Shown here one piece after another: positions 26,001 to 33,334 of a DNA stretch of 64,000 nt. The DNA lies in assembly GCA_946415315.1 (NCBI GenBank), contig CAMKRZ010000004.1, forward strand, positions 62,001 through 126,000. Direction: 5' to 3'. Under the pieces are notes generated by a model. It saw nothing but the letters and a program-made list of their open reading frames with translations, was not told the origin of the DNA and did not search any database. This stretch comes from an uncultured Lachnoclostridium sp. (GTDB taxonomy: Bacteria; Bacillota; Clostridia; Lachnospirales; Lachnospiraceae). The translations under genes and the position numbers were made by a program. Position 1 is the first letter of the stretch. The number at the start of each line of letters is the position of its first letter.

Positions 26001-28911
26001 CCATACCTGCAAGCTTTGCGGGAAGACGGAAGAGATCACGCTTGCCACAGTGCGTATGCACGAATGGGTATGCACGAGCCTGACGAACGGCAGCTGCGTG
26101 AGAGATACCGTGGGACATTTCACATGTAACGGCTGCGGCGCGACAAAGGATGAGCCGGTTCCTCACGGAAGTGACAAGAACAATCACGAACATCTCGGTG
26201 ATGCTGAAGTCGTGAAGTCTCCGACCTGTTTTGAGGACGGCGTACAGAGAAGACAGTGCCTGGATTGCGGCGAGTACGTAGAGGAAGCGATTCCGGCGCT
26301 CGGCTGTGAGTGGGGCGATGTCGTATATTTCTGGTCTGAAAATAATCTTAAGGTGACGGCAACGCTGCCGTGCCTGAGAGACTCTCAGCACAATATTGTT
26401 GAGGAGGTGTACACCAGCAAACAGGTTACGAAGAAGGCGACCTGTACGGAAGACGGAACGGTGGTTTACACGACGAGAGCGTTCAGCGAAAACTCGTTTA
26501 CCAGGCAGACAAAGACAGTGACCGTGAAGGCGACCGGTCACAACTGGGGCGAGGTCACGTACACATGGTCTGATGACAACAGTACTGTGACGGCAACGCG
26601 CGTATGCGCAAACGATCCGGATCACATCGAAACGGAGACGGTCGGAGTTGTCTCTGAAGTGACGAAGAAGGCGACCGTTACCGAGAAGGGTGAGACGACG
26701 TTCACGGCAGAGTTTACCAACAAGGCATTTGCAACGCAGAAGAAGACGATCGCCGATATCGAAGCGCTCGATCCTGATTGGGGCGAGGTGACGGTAGAGC
26801 TGTCCGAAGACTGCAGCAAGATGACCGCGACCAGAGTCAGCCGCACGGATGCGTCGGTTGTGGAGACCGAGACGGTTGCAGCAGTTCTGCAGGGCGACGT
26901 CAAGCCGGATTGCGAGAACGATGTTGAATTTACATATGCTGCGGAGTTCGAGAACGAAGCGTTCGGAACACGCACGAAGACGGTTGTTGTTAAGGCTACC
27001 GGACATGACTGGTATGACGATGCGGAGAAGTCGTATCTTCCGAAGCAGATCTTCGAGGATGGCTGCTGCATCGGCTGGGAGACCGGTCTCGCCGTCAAGT
27101 CCTGCCGCAACAACAGTGAGCATACACAGACTGAAGTGATCAAGGTTCCGGTTGCGTTCTTCGCAGAGGGTGAGGACATTACCCGCACGGTAGCGAACGG
27201 CGTGACAACGATCACGATCGACTTCGAAAAATGGTACAAAGTAGCGGGCGTATCGCTCGGAGAAGTGTACGGTGATGAGTATACCGTAGAGAACCTGCTT
27301 CAGGATTGGGTGCAGACGGTTGCGCATTACGAGACGCTTGACCAGGCAAACCCGGGCTGGTATTTGCCGGGTTACGAAGATGCTGAGTTTGCAGGAGCCA
27401 ACGCATATCACATCATCGGAAGCATTCAGGTTGCAGACGCGGATCAGGCGGGTTACAAGCTTGCGGACGCGACCAAGGGAGGCTCGATGACGGTTACGTT
27501 CACATTTACACCGGATGACTCAAAACTCGCGAATGTGTACGAGTTTGAAAAGACGAAGGTCGTTCTGATCTGGCCTACGGTCAAGGAGAAAGAACCTGAA
27601 CATGAGTGTGAATGGGGTGAGGTGAGTTACACCTGGCTGAATGACTATACGTTGATAGAGGCCAAGCGCACCTGCCTTACAGATCCTTCGCACTTCGAGA
27701 CGGAGACCAAAGTGACGAACGCAACAAAGACGAAAGAGCCGACGGTTCTTGAGATGGGTGAGACGACGTACACAGCGAAGTTTGATAACGAGGCGTTCGG
27801 CGAGAAATCCATTACCGTTGCGAACATCGCTAAGCTGGAGCCGGAGTGGAGCGAGGTCAAGTATGAGTGGCTTGACGGTCACGCGAAGGCGAGGGCATCC
27901 CGTTCCTGTATCAATGAATCTTCACTGGATCAGACGGAGACGGTCACTGTCAATGCAGAGGTGACAAAGGAGCCGACGGTCCGCGAGATGGGACAGACAA
28001 CGTACACGGCAGAGTTTGAGAATCCTGCATTTGCGAAGATGGAGGAGACACTGACGGATATCGCGAAAAAGGATCCTGTATGGGGCGATGTGGAATTGTC
28101 CCTGAACAACGATCGCAGCAAGATGACCGCGAGGAGAACCAGTACCGTAGACACAACGTTCTACGAGAGCGAGGAGGCCAGGGCAACGTTCGTGAAGGAC
28201 ACGGCTACCTGCGAGGCAGCCGGCAAGGCGACCTACAAGGCAACGTTTGAGAACGAAGCGTTCGGAACGAGAACGATGGAGATCGACTCCAAGGCGCTTG
28301 GCCATGACTGGGTTCTTGATGAAGAAAAGTCGTCAGAACCGTATCAGGAGTTCGATGAGGATGGTTGCTGCTGCGGATGGAAGGCGGGCCAAAACGTATT
28401 CTACTGCAAGAACGATCCGGAGCATACGACGACAGAGGCAGTCAAAGTTGATGTCGCTCTCTTGAATGAAGGAGGAGAGACAATCACCTTAGAAAATGTC
28501 ACGGAAGACGGTGTGACAGTAACGAAGATGACGATAGACCTCGTAAAGGCGTGTGAAATCTACAGTATGTCGATCGAAGAATATCTCGGAGATATTACCA
28601 TTGACCAAATAGTGCCTCTGTATGCCATTGCGCACTATAAAACTCTCGATGAAGATCAGCCCGGCTGGTATCTGGGAGAAGATGGAGAGATGGAGGAGTT
28701 CTATATTAAGCACAGATTCTTCCCGGATGGAGAGGTTTACGTGGTCAACGAGGATCTGGCTGGCCAAAAGATGATAGATGTATGTGCCACTGCGACAAAC
28801 GGTGAGATCACGTTCGCTGTCAGCTATGCCTTTAAGAAAACGGCTTACAATGATATCTATAAGGTCACACCGGTTCAGGTGACGATCCTGCTCCCGACAG
28901 AAACCGATTGA
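20071..28911 (+). CDS. Giant (2946-aa) Cys-rich repeat lipoprotein
   Basis: Ribosome site AGAGGAAA; lipoprotein signal with LLSGC (Cys26). Recognisable parts: an InlB-like beta module (~residues 65-155); a long region without clear family (~160-1340) containing a Lys/Gln-rich linker (~815-895); a charged coiled-coil-like helix (~1340-1430); InlB-like repeats with GMEFSHWVTEDGK and DITYTAAF (~1590-1785); seven Cys repeats of the form TC-x(n)-G-x(n)-C-x2-CG (~1795-2080); and repeats beginning WGEVTYTWSDDN with VTKKATVTEKGETTFTAEF (~2085 to the end). No C-terminal anchor, so attachment is through the N-terminal lipid. Probably a long surface fibre or scaffold. A strong terminator follows, and it is the last gene of its operon. 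Confidence 0.88.
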   Translation: MKKTMMIRVIAIMLVIVLMGGLLSGCGKTGDKNDSTEITPTGTEQKGGDVTDPTATTTPSPVPEGYCRVTFSLPENASENEKYNTMLPEEAIVPAGTAINTLAVPTRFSSMFLGWSYDEAGKELVGESDVVDRDVTLYPRFVLKDGMQDGGALSYVARTDVATNYAFELVSYGLTAEQVRNLLMLEDASFGTENLPFTLVSVRETEEKAWMTSIGIDAATAEKIWALVEQEEQKPSSNSFGTALLKTDKSGALELPITTDQRVKLVARFAPAELQDSSYQGLTDENGNPISVDELVENINYEELDAVTKAILESMDINLATATEDELKAYFGLEEDDSLQRFWREDLHLDVEQVRYLEDALLHREIVGEHWLVTAESGEWDGGTLYSLTIKDTTKLRFYYDDKVTDDVVTEYNIKVHLDQIENISVDPEVHHVSADKVEGVEFIGIFDLETDENGDFIAKENYGKGELTYSGSDKLKIGEVIAVNKGSVNSKGFTDDDVAYVKITKDLGNGKYEYARAGLEDIVALPDVLPVPDDGSIDDGVIELTAADVNFGQAAYKEYQLTADTTVDVGDALVFFKGTLGKKDFSAVGYGTVTQVTAKDGGLTVKYEVISEKKMYGDENLMYKEMPEVEFTVTETDAKQLEEEMRAQVMNSGIIEETGDFLTALVLGQETDLDSLEHAEEIRNMTIKTEDGDITLDDLRMLADGAEKVKVSDIKVTVLLGTELNHFKGKKGIRGEIGVSFTIEISIMDAGILEIQPAIVFEQEFLINPTIRVVRHKNNLGLTSSLDVTASLQAGTYSGFGISVTAKTKNNPNPNADKDWAEMVNNYVADNSGAEGDQAKRDAKQKAASILNKVGQKFIDKTEKDKNKGKGQGYENQGGEEKKGKESKQDFVSPGVGGDLPTKYSGMLSNDAQYINLINKEVAGMDFPVDPMGIVHCGLKINFVVALKINAAIGAGVMYANAKEYSFSFRAKIWGGGPEEKEQSIGRRGSVKDVETPNFRADFYAFGMVGVKIGVALDLRVGLFSTDLDSVGVVATAGLYAELYGFLYCWYEWTSGQGSTSGAMGSLLFEIGIYADISLKLQVGMGKASKSWSLYSKKTPLIQLGCKEYPIDFVIKKNSEKLSVTIKDGEDTVKVPDDVYKIKMMALNSGKIAEKSMDSKKVCEEDAKPYTVTTSTIGYYKDDKTGEDIPVVLTSTRSWTQYNEDHFVVECFDTDKDGNVKQGPSSFQYLPATNEIYICPVEDTDEVWGKVVFSYKNNAFGFSTETLQREVKVHWKGTRQTAKVEYLLQEDANNYTKWEVVGTGSVSGYDGIRCYVQIDSAITDRYPGYKLYHLKYPDESELRRRLETLSRELKAAESSGRRIAYENNRVQGDKKASQAEKDEWAKKNKEAGQRVATLDAEVKAISRLLTEFEKTNKEAVEKGSGATWFTMRGKETVIQILYTKQERRICWDIVGDDLTVLGYHGSVYSSEWTIKPGTTERKHHSGQCKVMVGQPLMNFMPDDIKNYRKDTYTTVWYMYRFEDPGRSEYTWTIAASDALAEAMEALKNPNSENAKRLSKVTKDTLVPDEYVVVFGVQTPNQYNILWKNGDTVVRTTKQAVDSNITIPKDLIPEMDGMEFSHWVTEDGKAVSAEMIMPGHDITYTAAFQGKSHTVTWILSDTESVTTTLRVGDMLYQAVPELVYRENYQAIMRFGKAEDSEEIPPEFEMPDKDITVYVRYTLGFATITWVEDGKTVRTNIVEIGTTPVAPTLKDREGEVLVWMIDGKVMDVNYVMPSQDVVATAFWHVHDWTGESVTIEATCARTGLAGYTCALCGMIKDGVELPINPEKHKWTSIVLETSTCSTHGDKLYRCEWCHAEYHEELPLDPNVHTGTFHIENKVNPTCVKEGYDGDSVCDDCGAIVYPGNSIPPTGEHLSDNHRVTIKESTCVEHGITACHCQDCGIAMEEVELPISEYVHDWGEEEIIKEPTCDFGLSRHTCKLCGKTEEITLATVRMHEWVCTSLTNGSCVRDTVGHFTCNGCGATKDEPVPHGSDKNNHEHLGDAEVVKSPTCFEDGVQRRQCLDCGEYVEEAIPALGCEWGDVVYFWSENNLKVTATLPCLRDSQHNIVEEVYTSKQVTKKATCTEDGTVVYTTRAFSENSFTRQTKTVTVKATGHNWGEVTYTWSDDNSTVTATRVCANDPDHIETETVGVVSEVTKKATVTEKGETTFTAEFTNKAFATQKKTIADIEALDPDWGEVTVELSEDCSKMTATRVSRTDASVVETETVAAVLQGDVKPDCENDVEFTYAAEFENEAFGTRTKTVVVKATGHDWYDDAEKSYLPKQIFEDGCCIGWETGLAVKSCRNNSEHTQTEVIKVPVAFFAEGEDITRTVANGVTTITIDFEKWYKVAGVSLGEVYGDEYTVENLLQDWVQTVAHYETLDQANPGWYLPGYEDAEFAGANAYHIIGSIQVADADQAGYKLADATKGGSMTVTFTFTPDDSKLANVYEFEKTKVVLIWPTVKEKEPEHECEWGEVSYTWLNDYTLIEAKRTCLTDPSHFETETKVTNATKTKEPTVLEMGETTYTAKFDNEAFGEKSITVANIAKLEPEWSEVKYEWLDGHAKARASRSCINESSLDQTETVTVNAEVTKEPTVREMGQTTYTAEFENPAFAKMEETLTDIAKKDPVWGDVELSLNNDRSKMTARRTSTVDTTFYESEEARATFVKDTATCEAAGKATYKATFENEAFGTRTMEIDSKALGHDWVLDEEKSSEPYQEFDEDGCCCGWKAGQNVFYCKNDPEHTTTEAVKVDVALLNEGGETITLENVTEDGVTVTKMTIDLVKACEIYSMSIEEYLGDITIDQIVPLYAIAHYKTLDEDQPGWYLGEDGEMEEFYIKHRFFPDGEVYVVNEDLAGQKMIDVCATATNGEITFAVSYAFKKTAYNDIYKVTPVQVTILLPTETD

Positions 28912-28943
28912 TCGAAAAAGTAAAAAGTTCATGCGATTCCTTG

Positions 28944-28985
28944 AAAAAGCCGGAGCTGCTCAATTGGGCGGCTCCGGCGCTTTTT
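28944..28985 (+). terminator. Intrinsic terminator after the giant lipoprotein
   Basis: Stem GCCGGAGC (28949-28956) / GCTCCGGC (28971-28978) is flanked by AAAAA on the left and TTTTT (28981-28985) on the right. Confidence 0.85.
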
Positions 28986-28987
28986 CT

Positions 28988-29016
28988 TTGCATTTGCGCG
29001 GGGGGTATGATATAAT
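28988..29016 (+). promoter_or_regulatory. Promoter for the AIR-synthase-like/Lrp/aminotransferase operon
   Basis: TTGCAT (28988-28993), a 17-bp spacer and a perfect TATAAT (29011-29016) lie ~75 bp upstream of the start at 29092. Confidence 0.7.
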
Positions 29017-29091
29017 AAAGCGATTATGGGATATTGTTCCCTGCGCCCGGCGGATGACCGCCCGGGCAAATGATCACGGGAGGATGCCAGG

Positions 29092-30132
29092 ATGATCGGT
29101 CCGGTCGGAACAGCGGAAAATGAGCGTCTGACGACGCGGCTCGGTCGGGAGCGATTCCTGCGCAGGCGCCCTGCGGGGTTCGGCGAGGAAGCGTCAGTTT
29201 CCGTACGGATTGCGATCGCGGCTGCAGCGGACGCAAAACTTCGCACTGCAGTCGGGACGATGAGCGGAAGCGATCCGAGGATTGCCGCGATGGCGACGGA
29301 GCGGGCGAGAGCGACTCTCGCAGCGATCGGCAGGGAAGCAGCAGCGTTCACGCTTCTAGTGAGCGTGCCTGAGGAGATGCCGGAGGCGGAGATACGGGAG
29401 TTTTTGCGACCCGCGTACGAGGCAGCGGCCTTTGAGGAGGTCGCGATCGTCCGGGAGAGACGGGAGGATGTGCTTGTCCACGTGAGCGCGTTCGGCGGCG
29501 ATACCTTGGAGGCGGAGCTGTGCCGGAACAGGGAGAGCGCGATTGCCACGGAAGGGCATAACGATGCCGCATCGTCGGAAGCAATGCAATTCGCAGCAGA
29601 TTCAAAGTGGTTCATCGTGATGGTCGGATCAGCCGGGATCGAGGGAACGCTTCTTCAGTACGAGCGCAACCGGGCGACGATGGAAGCAAGGTATCCGAAG
29701 CATTTTCTGGAGAGGATCGGGGAACTGCCGAAGCAGGCGGCGACAGCAGAGATCATCCGCACGGGTCTCGCAGCCGGCGCGGCGGTGGCGGTGCCGGGCG
29801 GCGACGGCGGCGTGTACGGTGCCCTGTGGAAACTCGGGGAGAAGCTGCGTTGCGGGATGAACGTGGAACTGCCGCAGATCCCGATCGCCCAGATCACCAT
29901 CGAAGTGTGCGAGACGGTGGACATCGATCCGTACCAGATACCGGCAGGAGGGAGCGTATTGTTTGTGACAGCGGACCCGGAGCGGCTGATAAAGGAGCTG
30001 CAGGATGCCCCGAGCGAGAATGCGCCGAAAATCGAGACATCCGTCATAGGATATCTCACGATGGAAGCTGCCCGCATTTTACGAAACCGCGGGGAGGAAC
30101 GCTATCTGGAACCCTATCGGGGAGGAGTATAG
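29092..30132 (+). CDS. AIR-synthase-related protein
   Basis: 346 aa, with GGGAGG 8 nt before the ATG. The C-terminal half (~residues 170-330) resembles the C-terminal domain of the PurM/HypE/SelD superfamily: an alpha-helical stretch then AVAVPGGDGGVYGALWKLGEKLRCGMNVELPQIPI and PAGGSVLFVTADPERLIKEL, matching the glycine-rich GGxxGALWE-type core. The N-terminal half is Ala/Arg/Glu-rich and does not show the clear ATP-binding motifs of PurM or HypE, so catalysis is doubtful. It is the first gene of an operon with an Lrp/AsnC regulator and a class I aminotransferase, which suggests amino-acid metabolism. No substrate can be assigned. Confidence 0.75.
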   Translation: MIGPVGTAENERLTTRLGRERFLRRRPAGFGEEASVSVRIAIAAAADAKLRTAVGTMSGSDPRIAAMATERARATLAAIGREAAAFTLLVSVPEEMPEAEIREFLRPAYEAAAFEEVAIVRERREDVLVHVSAFGGDTLEAELCRNRESAIATEGHNDAASSEAMQFAADSKWFIVMVGSAGIEGTLLQYERNRATMEARYPKHFLERIGELPKQAATAEIIRTGLAAGAAVAVPGGDGGVYGALWKLGEKLRCGMNVELPQIPIAQITIEVCETVDIDPYQIPAGGSVLFVTADPERLIKELQDAPSENAPKIETSVIGYLTMEAARILRNRGEERYLEPYRGGV

Positions 30133-30162
30133 AAACGAAGAAAGAAACAGGAGGATATAAAC

Positions 30163-30651
30163 ATGGCAGTGGACATGAGAATACTGGAGAGCCTGGATCA
30201 GAACGCCAAGCTCACCGTCAAGGAGCTCGCAATCATGCTTGGCGAGAGCGAGGAGAGCGTGGCGGCATCGATCAGGGAGATGGAGGAGGACCGGATCATT
30301 TGCGGGTATCCCACGCTGATCAACTGGGACAAGACCGACAGACAGCTCGTGACGGCGATGATCGAGGTCAAGGTGACGCCGCAGAGAGGCCAGGGCTTTG
30401 ACAAGATTGCGGAGAGAATTTACCAGTTTGACGAGGTCGACGCGGTATTTTTGATGTCGGGCGGCTTTGATCTGTGCGTGATGATCCATGGGAAGACGCT
30501 GCAGAGCGTTGCGGAGTTTGTCTCGAGCAAGCTCTCGCCGATGGATTCGGTGCTGTCGACGTCGACACATTTTGTGCTGAAGAAGTACAAGGAGCACGGC
30601 CTGCCGCTGGTGCAGAAAATCGAGGATGAAAGGATGCTGATCACGCCATGA
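30163..30651 (+). CDS. Lrp/AsnC-family transcriptional regulator
   Basis: 162 aa, ribosome site AGGAGG. N-terminal winged helix-turn-helix (MRILESLDQNAKLTVKELAIMLGESEESVAASIREMEEDRIICGY, residues ~5-50) followed by an alpha/beta RAM/AsnC ligand-binding domain (~65-145; DEVDAVFLMSGGFDLCVMIHG). Members bind amino acids and control amino-acid metabolism genes. The ATGA overlap with the downstream aminotransferase gene points to local control of that gene or joint response to the same amino acid. Confidence 0.92.
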   Translation: MAVDMRILESLDQNAKLTVKELAIMLGESEESVAASIREMEEDRIICGYPTLINWDKTDRQLVTAMIEVKVTPQRGQGFDKIAERIYQFDEVDAVFLMSGGFDLCVMIHGKTLQSVAEFVSSKLSPMDSVLSTSTHFVLKKYKEHGLPLVQKIEDERMLITP

Positions 30652-31817
30652 GAAATCCTCTGAACCCAGCCGTGGAGGGCATCAAGCCCTCGGGCATACG
30701 TAAATTTTTCGACATCGTAACGGAGATGAAGGGCGCGATCAGTCTGGGCGTCGGCGAGCCTGATTTTGCGACGCCTTGGCACATCCGCGAGGAGGGGATC
30801 TACTCGCTTGAGAAGGCGCGCACGCATTATACGTCGAACGCCGGACTGGTTGAGCTGCGCAACGAGATCAGCGCATATGTCAACCGTCATTACGATGTTT
30901 TGTACGAGCCGAAGGGAGAGATCCTGGTGACGGTCGGCGGCAGCGAGGCGATCGACCTTGCAATCCGCGCGATGGTCTGCCCGGGTGACGAAGTCATCAT
31001 TCCGCAGCCTTGCTACGTGAGCTACGAGCCGTGCGTCATTCTGACGCAGGGCGTGCCGGTGATCATTCCTCTTCAGGAGAAAAATGAATTCCGCCTGACG
31101 GCGCAGGAGCTGCGCGACGCGATTACCGACAAGACGAAAATGCTGGTGCTGCCTTTTCCGAACAATCCGACCGGCGCTATCATGACGCGGGAGGATCTCG
31201 AGGCGATCGCGGAGGTGTGCATCGAGAAGGACATCATCGTCGTCTCGGATGAGATTTACAGCGAGCTTACATACGGCACGAAGCATGTGTCTGTTGCGTC
31301 GCTGCCGGGCATGCGTGAGCGCACGATACTGATCAACGGATTTTCCAAGGGACACGCGATGACCGGCTGGAGACTCGGCTATGCGTGCGGCCCGAAGGAG
31401 ATCATTTCGCAAATGACGAAGATCCACCAGTTCGCGATCATGTGTGCGCCGACGGCGAGCCAGTACGCAGCTATCGATGCGTTGAAAAACGGAGACGAGG
31501 ACGTCGCGATGATGCGCGACGCCTACGACAAGAGAAGGCGGTTCGTGCTGCACGAGCTTCGCGATATGGGGCTCACGTGCTTTGAGCCGTTTGGCGCATT
31601 TTACGTGTTCCCGTGCATCGCGGAGTTCGGCATGAGCAGCGAGGATTTTGCGACGAAGCTGCTGCAGGAGGAGAAGGTCGCGATCGTGCCGGGCACGGCG
31701 TTCGGCGACAGCGGCGAGGGCTTCCTGCGCATCTCCTACGCGTACTCGCTCGAGAACCTCAAGGAGGCGCTCGGACGGCTGCGCCGGTTCGTGGAGAAGC
31801 TGCGCGCGGAGAAATAA
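30648..31817 (+). CDS. PLP-dependent aminotransferase, class I/II
   Basis: 389 aa, the normal length for fold-type I aminotransferases. Motifs: GVGEPDFATP near the N terminus, PFPNNPTGAIM, the PLP-binding lysine K234 in INGFSKGHAMTGWRLGY, and C-terminal FLRISYAYSLENLKEAL with the carboxylate-binding Arg. Closest in pattern to PatA/aspartate-type enzymes of Firmicutes. It is translationally coupled to the Lrp-type regulator (ATGA). The exact amino donor and acceptor cannot be read from sequence. Confidence 0.92.
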   Translation: MRNPLNPAVEGIKPSGIRKFFDIVTEMKGAISLGVGEPDFATPWHIREEGIYSLEKARTHYTSNAGLVELRNEISAYVNRHYDVLYEPKGEILVTVGGSEAIDLAIRAMVCPGDEVIIPQPCYVSYEPCVILTQGVPVIIPLQEKNEFRLTAQELRDAITDKTKMLVLPFPNNPTGAIMTREDLEAIAEVCIEKDIIVVSDEIYSELTYGTKHVSVASLPGMRERTILINGFSKGHAMTGWRLGYACGPKEIISQMTKIHQFAIMCAPTASQYAAIDALKNGDEDVAMMRDAYDKRRRFVLHELRDMGLTCFEPFGAFYVFPCIAEFGMSSEDFATKLLQEEKVAIVPGTAFGDSGEGFLRISYAYSLENLKEALGRLRRFVEKLRAEK

Positions 31818-31820
31818 TCC

Positions 31821-32318
31821 ATGATAAACATAGTATTGCATGAGCCGGAGATCCCGCAGAACACCGGCAACATCGGGCGTACCTGCGTGGCGACGGGGAT
31901 GCGGCTGCATCTGATCAAGCCGCTTGGATTCTCGCTCGACGAGAAGCAGCTGAAGCGCGCGGGGCTCGACTACTGGCCGGACCTCGACGTGACGGTGTAC
32001 GAGGATTACGAGGATTTTCTTTCGAAAAATGAGGGCGCGAAGATCTACTACGCGACAACCAAGGGGCACCTTGTGTACACGCAGGCGCAGTACGAGCCGG
32101 ATTGCTACATCATGTTCGGCAAGGAGAGCGCCGGTATCCCGGAGGAGATCCTTCGGGAGCACGAGGGCACGTGTGTGCGCATCCCGATGATCGGGGAGAC
32201 GCGCTCGCTGAACCTCTCAAACGCGGTGGCGATCGTGGCCTACGAGGCGCTTCGGCAGCTCGATTTCGAAGGCATGAAGATGAAGGGCGAGCTGCACCGG
32301 CTTACATGGAGCAAATAA
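31821..32318 (+). CDS. trmL: tRNA (cytidine(34)-2'-O)-methyltransferase
   Basis: 165 aa, beginning 3 bases after the aminotransferase stop. Typical SPOUT/TrmL sequence: MINIVLHEPEIPQNTGNIGRTC at the N terminus, LIKPLGFSLDEKQLKRAGLDYW, FGKESAGIPEEIL and C-terminal RIPMIGETRSLNLSNAVAIVAYEALRQ forming the trefoil-knot SAM site. Methylates the wobble ribose of certain leucine tRNAs. Its link to the aminotransferase operon is probably only transcriptional. Confidence 0.93.
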   Translation: MINIVLHEPEIPQNTGNIGRTCVATGMRLHLIKPLGFSLDEKQLKRAGLDYWPDLDVTVYEDYEDFLSKNEGAKIYYATTKGHLVYTQAQYEPDCYIMFGKESAGIPEEILREHEGTCVRIPMIGETRSLNLSNAVAIVAYEALRQLDFEGMKMKGELHRLTWSK

Positions 32319-33203
32319 ATGGCGGTTACGGCGTGGTATTGTATGGAGAACGTGAGAGTTAAAGCAAAACGTATGAGAAGGCAATTCGAACAAGTGAAAG
32401 CAGTATTACTGATCCTGATTCTTGTTACGGCGATACTGACCGTCGGATGTGGGGATCGGACAAAGTCGGATCCGCCCACGATCACGCCGTCAGCCGAAGA
32501 TAACAAGGGAGCAAGCATAACCCCGACGGACAAGGACGATGATACGCGGGATACGTATGTGGCGGCAAAGGGTGCGGCTTCGGAGTACGAGCTGTACACG
32601 ACAATGGTCGCTTTTCTGAACAACGGCTTTCATTACGCGGACTTGAACGACGTGTATGATCTCACGATGGCATCCGTATTTTACACCAAATGGCAGAGTC
32701 AATACGGGTATAATTTTACGCAGGGGATGAGTTGTGAGGAAGCGTACAAACTTTTCACGGAACTGAAGAAAATCGCATCGCAGATGGAGGCGCCGACCAA
32801 TGACGCCGAGGCGGCACAGCTTGATTTCGACGCCTTCAAGGCAGCATTCCCGGCAGACAGGCAGCAGCAGATCAATGAGCATCTGAACTCATTTAAGACG
32901 CTGATCGTAGGATATTTCTTCCGACTCGAGGTGGAGTATCAGGCGCAGGAAGGGATCAGTCCGTTCCGGACGCCGCAGACGACGTGGACCGTTGTACCGG
33001 CGGAAGAATACAGTGCCATGCAGGTGAATGCTAGTGAGCTCAGTGAAGATGTGGTCAGCAGTTTTCCGGCGATCAAAGCGTACGATTTTGATGGATTTGC
33101 CGATGGAAACGCGAGCTACAGAAGTGGATACTATTATACTGAGATCAACGGGCGTTACTACCTCCTCGGCTTCTACTCCGAGGGGAAAGATAGCGCTCGA
33201 TGA
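32319..33203 (+). CDS. Small lipoprotein of unknown function
   Basis: 294 aa if ATG 32319 is used, directly after the trmL stop (TAAATG) with GGAG 7 nt upstream; ATGs at 32343 and 32373 are alternatives, and 32373 would give a more typical signal peptide (MRRQFEQVKAVLLILILVTA). Lipobox-like LTVGC is followed by a short Ser/Thr/Pro linker and a ~240-residue soluble domain rich in aromatic and acidic residues. No family recognised. Its position at the end of the trmL operon gives no functional clue. Confidence 0.75.
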   Translation: MAVTAWYCMENVRVKAKRMRRQFEQVKAVLLILILVTAILTVGCGDRTKSDPPTITPSAEDNKGASITPTDKDDDTRDTYVAAKGAASEYELYTTMVAFLNNGFHYADLNDVYDLTMASVFYTKWQSQYGYNFTQGMSCEEAYKLFTELKKIASQMEAPTNDAEAAQLDFDAFKAAFPADRQQQINEHLNSFKTLIVGYFFRLEVEYQAQEGISPFRTPQTTWTVVPAEEYSAMQVNASELSEDVVSSFPAIKAYDFDGFADGNASYRSGYYYTEINGRYYLLGFYSEGKDSAR

Positions 33204-33334
33204 GATGTTTGAGCGAAGCGAGTTTCGAAGAAACGGCTTATGGTATGCGGCCGAAGCACACCCTTAGTTGCTTTAGCAGCTGACGCGCGGACTCATAAGC
33301 AGCCCGCCTGAAATAGCCGTCGGAGGGTATTAAC

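Noticed and set aside
33204-33334. Possible small RNA or mobile-element remnant between the lipoprotein and mutS2
   Set aside because: Short direct-looking words (GAGCGAAGCGAG) but no stable structure, ribosome site or terminator could be shown.
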